Positions 59,809 through 64,000 of a DNA stretch of 64,000 bases are shown in pieces. Position numbers and translations under genes: made by a program. The DNA is from Methylacidimicrobium sp. AP8 (GTDB lineage Bacteria; Verrucomicrobiota; Verrucomicrobiia; Methylacidiphilales; Methylacidiphilaceae), in the NCBI RefSeq assembly GCF_903064525.1, contig NZ_LR797830.1:372001-436000 (forward strand). Reading direction: 5' to 3'. The notes under the pieces are model-generated. The model was not told where the DNA came from. It saw nothing but the letters and a program-made list of their open reading frames with translations, and searched no databases. Every line of letters starts with the position of its first letter. Position 1 is the stretch's first letter.

Positions 59809-61230
59809 TCACGCCCGGCCGTAGCGGTCCTCGAACCGGACGATGTCGTCCTCGCCCACGTAGTCCCCGCACTGGACCTCGATGATCACCAGGTCGATCA
59901 ATCCGGGGTTCTCCAGCCGGTGGACGATGCCCGCCGGGATGTAGGTCGACTCGTTGGGCCGGACCAGCCGCTCGCTCTCCCCTTGGGTCACCTTGGCCGT
60001 GCCCGACACGACGACCCAGTGCTCGCTCCGGTGGTGGTGCATCTGGAGCGAGAGCGCCCTCCCCGGCCGGACGACGATCCGCTTGATCGCGAAGCGCGGG
60101 CCCTCTTCGAGGACGGTATACGTCCCCCAGGGCCGGTGGACCGTCCGGTGGAGCAGGTGAGCCGGGTGTCCCTCTTTCCGCAGCTCGGCCACCACGGCTT
60201 CGACCTCCTGGTCCCGCTCCTTGTTGGCGATCAAGAGGGCATCGGGCGTATCGACCACCAGCAGATCCCGCACCCCCAGCAGGGCGGTCAGCCGGTCCGG
60301 CGCATGGACCACGCAGCCTTCGGCATCCCGAAGACGAGCCTCCCCCGCCACCCGATTCCCCCGGCCGTCGGCCGGCAAAAGCTCGGCATAGCTCGACCAG
60401 GAGCCGACGTCGCTCCAGGAAAACGGAGCGGGAACGACCGCCACCTTCCGGGCCTTTTCCAGCACCGCGTAGTCCAAGGAGACCGCTGGCAGGGAGCCGA
60501 ACTCGGGCGGCAGCTCGCCGACCCCGTCCCTTTCCCGGATCCCCGCCACGCACCGCTCGACCCCCCGGTCGATCTCGGGCGCCCATTCGGCCAGGGCCGC
60601 CATGAGCGCATCGGCCCGGAAGCAGAAGATCCCCGCATTCCAGAAGTGGCGGCCGGAAGCCGCGAAGGCTTCCGCCCGCCCCCGGTCCGGCTTCTCGATG
60701 AAGCGGGCGACCGCGTGGCCCAAAAAAGTCTCCTCCCCGATCGCCTCCCCCCGCTCGATGTAGCCGTATCCGGTATGGGCGCTTCGGGGCACGATCCCGA
60801 AAGTGACCAGATACCCCCGCCGCGCCAGCTCGACCGCCTGGCCCACCGCCCGGCCGAAGGCGGGTCCTTCCTCGATCCGGTGATCGGCGGGAAGGACCAG
60901 GAGAACGGTTTGGGGGCCGGCCCGCTCGCGCAGCCAGCAAGCCGCCGCGCCGATGGCCGGGGCCGTGTTCCGCGCGATCGGCTCCAAAAGATAGCGGAGC
61001 GCCCCCTCCCCGGCCGCGTCCCGGGCCTGGAAGAGGTAGTCCCGGTGGAGGACCGCCACGGGCGCGGCCGCCCCGGGCAGCGACCGGGCCTGGGCGAGCG
61101 CCCGTGCAAAGAGGGAGCGGCCGTCGGGCAGCTCGAGAAAAGGCTTGGGCCTCCCCCTCCGGGAAAGGGGCCAGAGGCGGGTTCCCGCTCCCCCCGCCAG
61201 GATGACCGGAACCAGAGAGTCGGTGTCCAT
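59809..61230 (-). CDS. manC: Mannose-1-phosphate guanylyltransferase / mannose-6-phosphate isomerase
   Basis: 473 residues. Bifunctional type-II PMI: N-terminal nucleotidyltransferase with PVILAGGAGTRLWPLSRRGRP (GTP loop), LVLPADHRI, GYGYIERGE, FIEKPD and WNAGIFCFRADALM; then the linker and a C-terminal cupin with MHHHRSEHWVVVSGTAKV and NESTYIPAGIVHRLENPG. Makes GDP-mannose for LPS, capsule or exopolysaccharide. First gene of the reverse run manC-MsbA-like-CDF. Confidence 0.94.
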   Translation of the reverse strand: MDTDSLVPVILAGGAGTRLWPLSRRGRPKPFLELPDGRSLFARALAQARSLPGAAAPVAVLHRDYLFQARDAAGEGALRYLLEPIARNTAPAIGAAACWLRERAGPQTVLLVLPADHRIEEGPAFGRAVGQAVELARRGYLVTFGIVPRSAHTGYGYIERGEAIGEETFLGHAVARFIEKPDRGRAEAFAASGRHFWNAGIFCFRADALMAALAEWAPEIDRGVERCVAGIRERDGVGELPPEFGSLPAVSLDYAVLEKARKVAVVPAPFSWSDVGSWSSYAELLPADGRGNRVAGEARLRDAEGCVVHAPDRLTALLGVRDLLVVDTPDALLIANKERDQEVEAVVAELRKEGHPAHLLHRTVHRPWGTYTVLEEGPRFAIKRIVVRPGRALSLQMHHHRSEHWVVVSGTAKVTQGESERLVRPNESTYIPAGIVHRLENPGLIDLVIIEVQCGDYVGEDDIVRFEDRYGRA

Positions 61231-61379
61231 GAAATTGCTGCTTTCCGGCTACCCGAAGGCCGAGCCTTCCGGCCACCCGCGGCGACTCCTTGTAAGAGAT
61301 TTCCCAAGCAAAGGCAATCCGGATCCCCGGACGGCCTTGCCGGTTGGGCCGCGCGGGATCTATCGTCCCACCGGAAAGG

Positions 61380-61679
61380 ATGCCCACCGACGCCATAGAG
61401 ACGCGGATGGCCCGTTTGGAAGGGGCCTATGAGCACATCGACAAGCGGCTGGGGACGGTCGAGCAGCGGTTGACCCTGGTGGAGACCAAGCTCGACGGCC
61501 TCCGCCGGGACATCGACCAGCGCTTCGAGCGCGTCGACCAGCGCTTCGAACGGATGGAAGGTCGCTTCGAACGGATGGAAGGTCGCTTCGAGCGGCTGGA
61601 GCAGTCGCTGCGGACGCAGTTTTACTGGGTGATGGGGTTGATGCTTTCCCTTTTGGCGCTGGGGCTCTTTCGGCATTAG
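61380..61679 (+). CDS. Small coiled-coil membrane protein, copy A
   Basis: 99 residues. N-terminal coiled coil (residues about 10-70) with four successive heptads RFERVDQ, RFERMEG, RFERMEG, RFERLEQ and a C-terminal helix FYWVMGLMLSLLALGLF that could insert in the membrane. No catalytic motif; similar small coiled-coil proteins are widespread. The ATG follows GGAAAGG; upstream CTATCGTCCCAC is shared with copy B. The repeated 21-bp heptad units (about 61546-61590) are nearly identical. Confidence 0.72.
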   Translation: MPTDAIETRMARLEGAYEHIDKRLGTVEQRLTLVETKLDGLRRDIDQRFERVDQRFERMEGRFERMEGRFERLEQSLRTQFYWVMGLMLSLLALGLFRH

Positions 61680-61758
61680 GGCGGCCCTCTGGGCCGTCTG
61701 TTCTCCAGGAGCGTAGTTGCCGGTTGCGCGGGGCTGATCTATCGTCCCACGGGAAGGC

Positions 61759-62037
61759 ATGCCCACCGATACCATAGAGACGCGGATGGCCCACTTGGAA
61801 GGGGCCTACGAACAGATCGATAAGCGGCTGGGGACGGTCGAGCAGCGGCTCACCCTGGTGGAGACCAAGCTCGACGGGCTGCGCCGCGATATCGACCAGC
61901 GCTTCGAGCGCGTCGACCAGCGCTTCGAACGGGTGGAAGCTCGCTTCGAGCGGCTGGAGCAGTCGCTGCGGACGCAGTTTTATTGGATTGTGGGGCTCAT
62001 GGTATCGCTCCTGGCGGTCGGCCTCTTCCGGCACTAG
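61759..62037 (+). CDS. Small coiled-coil membrane protein, copy B
   Basis: 92 residues, clearly a tandem duplicate of the preceding gene: same start (MPTDTIETRMAHLEGAYEQ), same core (KRLGTVEQRLTLVETKLDG) and same C-terminal helix, but one heptad shorter (RFERVDQ, RFERVEA, RFERLEQ) because one 21-bp unit is missing. Its leader shares CTATCGTCCCAC with copy A. It ends 98 bp before the truncated csb2. Confidence 0.72.
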   Translation: MPTDTIETRMAHLEGAYEQIDKRLGTVEQRLTLVETKLDGLRRDIDQRFERVDQRFERVEARFERLEQSLRTQFYWIVGLMVSLLAVGLFRH

Positions 62038-62135
62038 CAGCCTGTCGTTCCGTGAACTCCGCCGGACCTTCGAGGAAGGGCGAAGACCGCTTCCCGGCGC
62101 GCGCGTTGTGTCCGTAATGGAGGCAAAGCCGCATC

Positions 62136-62978
62136 GTGCCAGCCTCTTCGGCAACCGCTGGGCTACTCCTCGAGCATGTCGCGGGCCGGATGCCGGACCT
62201 GCGGGCTTGCGCCTTCCTGGCCAAGACCGCGCGGGATGCGCTGCTTAGCGGCTATCAACGAATCGGCCTTGGAAAGGAAATCCCGGAAGTGATCAGCGGC
62301 CATGCCGCAGACGGGAATCCCACGCGCGCGCCGCATCTGGCCATCATTCCCTTATCCTTCACGGGCTTTCCTTATGCGGATGGCCACGTGCTGGGCCTTG
62401 CGTTCGTCCCGCCGCGCCACAGCGCAATCCTGGAGGAGGAGAGCTTCCGCAAGGTGCTGAGAACGCTTGCGCCGATGGATGAAACGCGCGGGCGGCGGGT
62501 CTTGACGCTCAGGACCAAAGAAGGGACGCCCTCCGGCCGGGCCTTTTCCATCGGCCTTTCTCCGACCTTCGAGCCGCCCGCAGGCAAACGCTCCCTCGAC
62601 CCGGCGTGGTACACCCGCCCGTCGCAAACGTTCGCCACGGTCACGCCGATTGCGGCGGACCGGCATCTCAAGGAAGAAGGAAAGGCGCGCCCGGAGGAAC
62701 TCGCGGCGCAGATCGCCAGCGCCTGCCGCAACATCAATCTGCCCGAGCCGGAAGCGATCGTCACCGACAACCATTCGGCCATAGAGGGGGCGCCTCCGGC
62801 CTATCCATCGGGGAAATCGCCGGCCTGGATGCGATGGGGTCTGCCCCGATCGCTGGCCAGTCGTCCACTCACCCATGCGGTCATCCGCTTCGCTCAGCCC
62901 ATCGAAGGTCCGGTGATTCTCGGAGCGGGACGTTTCCTGGGACTGGGGCTCTTCCGTCCTCTCGATCCGGAGGAATGA
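62136..62978 (+). pseudogene. csb2: Type I-G CRISPR protein Csb2, 5'-truncated
   Basis: 280 residues covering only the C-terminal half of a Csb2/Cas5-type protein (full length about 450-550). Family blocks: ALLSGYQRIGLGKEIPEVIS, GHAADGNPTRAPHLAIIPL, FPYADGHVLGLAFVPPR, SPAWMRWGLPRSLASRPL and PVILGAGRFLGLGLF at the end. The open frame begins only at 62119 after a stop, so the N-terminal Cas5-like half is missing, probably deleted next to the coiled-coil genes. The GTG at 62136 is the first usable start. The stop overlaps cas3 (ATGA). An active complex would need an intact copy elsewhere. Confidence 0.8.
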
Positions 62979-64000
62979 TCGTGGCATCGCCGGACGATTT
63001 TGCGGCCTTCTTTGAAGAGGTTCACGGCTACCGGCCTTTCCCTTGGCAAACGCGCCTCCAGCGTCTGGTGGCCGAAAGCGGCCGATGGCCGAGGGTACTC
63101 GATTTGCCGACCGGCTCGGGCAAGACGGCGGCGATCGATATCGCCATCTATCATCTTTCGCTCGAAGCGGATCGCGGGAAGGGGCGGCGTGCTCCCGTCT
63201 GCATCGCCTTCGTGGTGGACCGGAGGCTGGTGGTGGACGACGCCTTCCTACGCGCGCAGAAGCTGCAAAAAGCACTCGCCGCTCCGCAAGGTCCCGTCAC
63301 CGCGCGCGTGGCGCAACGCCTGAAAACCCTCTCCGGTGAGGGCCCGCCTCTGATCGCACGCCGCCTGCGCGGCGGCATCCCGCGCGAGGACAATTGGGCG
63401 CGTACCCCTTCCCAACCGACGATACTCTGCTCGACCGTCGACCAGATCGGCTCGCCCCTGCTCTTTCGCGGCTATGGGGTTTCCGATTCCATGAAGCCGG
63501 TTCATGCCGGCCTCATCGGGTCGGACTGTCTGATCCTGCTCGATGAGGCGCATCTGGCCGAGCCCTTTCGGCAAACGCTGGAATGGGTGCACGGATATCG
63601 GGGGAAAAACTGGCGGGAGGCGGAATACGCCGCACCCTGGGGAGTCGCCCTTCTTACCGCAACGGCCGGCCAGACACCGCAAGAGGTCTTCCCGCTTGAG
63701 GATGAGGACAGGGTGCACCCGGTTTTGGGGAGGCGTTTGAATGTTTCCAAGCCTGCGCGTCTTGTGGAAGCGGCAAAGGGAACAGCAAAGGGGGAAGAAG
63801 CTGCTAGCCCCGCGGGTGACGAGGCGGAAGAAGGCGACAGTGACCTTGGCCGCCGCATCGCGGCCATCCTCAAAGAAGTTCATGCCTCCATCGATCGCTT
63901 CCGCGGCGCTCCTCCCCCCGCCATCGGCGTGGTGGTCAATCGCGTCGTCCGTGCGCGGGAGGTCTTTCGGCAATTGCGGGAAGAGATTGGCGCGGAAGAA
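62975..64000 (+). CDS. cas3: Type I-G CRISPR-associated helicase Cas3 (runs off the window)
   Basis: At least 342 residues visible, with no stop before the window end. DEAD/DEAH helicase: YRPFPWQTRLQRLVAES, Walker A VLDLPTGSGKTA (residues 42-52), FVVDRRLVVDDAF, LCSTVDQIGSPLLFRGYGVS, LILLDEAHLAEPF (DEAH 190-193) and ALLTATAG (motif III). The N-terminus has no HD nuclease, which in type I-G Cas3 is expected at the C-terminus beyond the window. The coupled ATGA start with csb2 supports this order. This is the GSU0051-type Cas3. Confidence 0.88.
   Translation, partial: MIVASPDDFAAFFEEVHGYRPFPWQTRLQRLVAESGRWPRVLDLPTGSGKTAAIDIAIYHLSLEADRGKGRRAPVCIAFVVDRRLVVDDAFLRAQKLQKALAAPQGPVTARVAQRLKTLSGEGPPLIARRLRGGIPREDNWARTPSQPTILCSTVDQIGSPLLFRGYGVSDSMKPVHAGLIGSDCLILLDEAHLAEPFRQTLEWVHGYRGKNWREAEYAAPWGVALLTATAGQTPQEVFPLEDEDRVHPVLGRRLNVSKPARLVEAAKGTAKGEEAASPAGDEAEEGDSDLGRRIAAILKEVHASIDRFRGAPPPAIGVVVNRVVRAREVFRQLREEIGAEE

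Noticed and set aside
62978-64000. CRISPR repeat array
   Set aside because: No spaced direct repeats are present in the last 2 kb; any array would lie beyond the window.
1-64000. tRNA or rRNA genes
   Set aside because: No T-arm-like GGTTCGANTCC context with cloverleaf partners or rRNA sequence was noticed on either strand.

Overview
This is a GC-rich bacterial window (estimated at 65-67 % by eye, not counted) from a Gram-negative organism: it carries TonB/ExbB/ExbD, a TonB-dependent receptor, an Slp-type outer-membrane lipoprotein, an HpnN-like RND exporter and an MsbA-like exporter. The gene mix and base composition would fit a verrucomicrobial lineage such as Methylacidimicrobium, but no taxonomic marker (rRNA, methane monooxygenase) is present, so this is an inference only.

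Layout. 1-18.9 kb is mostly housekeeping: NAD(P)HX repair (nnr), Slp lipoprotein, putrescine synthesis from agmatine (aguB-aguA), two class-V aminotransferases, a histidinol-phosphatase-like PHP protein, 3-methyladenine DNA glycosylase, a large RND exporter, an HNH nuclease behind a strong palindrome, purH with a PHP partner, ubiE/menG, kup and an MFS carrier. From about 17.5 to 42.4 kb there is a purine-utilisation island. One long reverse-strand gene string (30.5 to 17.5 kb, mostly overlapping or closely spaced) reads xdhA-xdhB-xdhC-guaD-puuD-allC-allB-exbD-tonB-exbB-(hypothetical)-MFS. A forward pair (30.7-32.8 kb) encodes ureidoglycine aminohydrolase and a ureidoglycolate-amidohydrolase-like enzyme. 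A reverse operon (37.1-32.8 kb) encodes a TonB-dependent receptor, 5-hydroxyisourate hydrolase and an NCS1 permease. Adenine deaminase, an HpxD-like Rieske oxygenase and an exported nucleoside hydrolase follow. Together they can take nucleosides, adenine and guanine through hypoxanthine, xanthine, urate, allantoin, allantoate, ureidoglycine and ureidoglycolate to glyoxylate and ammonia. The dedicated TonB complex and receptor suggest active uptake of the purine or ureide across the outer membrane. Only the OHCU decarboxylase step is not seen.

43-50.6 kb holds a second molybdenum hydroxylase operon (XdhC-like, IorB-like, IorA-like, MocA-like). Its large subunit is dead: an IS607-type element (tnpA + tnpB) sits inside it and an additional G-run frameshift lies upstream. 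49.8-52.6 kb has an ABC ATPase, an MNT/HEPN pair and a NYN/OST-HTH protein. 52.8-62.0 kb has pntB-pntA2 without pntA1, two methyltransferase-like genes, DoxX, a cation diffusion facilitator, an MsbA-like exporter, manC and two tandem coiled-coil paralogues. 62.1-64.0 kb is the edge of a type I-G (formerly I-U) CRISPR-Cas locus: a 5'-truncated csb2 and the start of cas3.

Non-coding structure: three copies of a 178-bp MITE-like repeat, two related leader sequences in front of the TonB receptor and the nucleoside hydrolase, a 74-nt imperfect stem-loop at 37.7 kb, and a 28-nt inverted repeat just upstream of a possible promoter at 11.65 kb. Several single-base frameshifts (xdhC, iorB, ABC ATPase, tnpA) fall in or near G/C-rich runs and could be either decay or sequencing error. 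No tRNA, rRNA or CRISPR array was seen.
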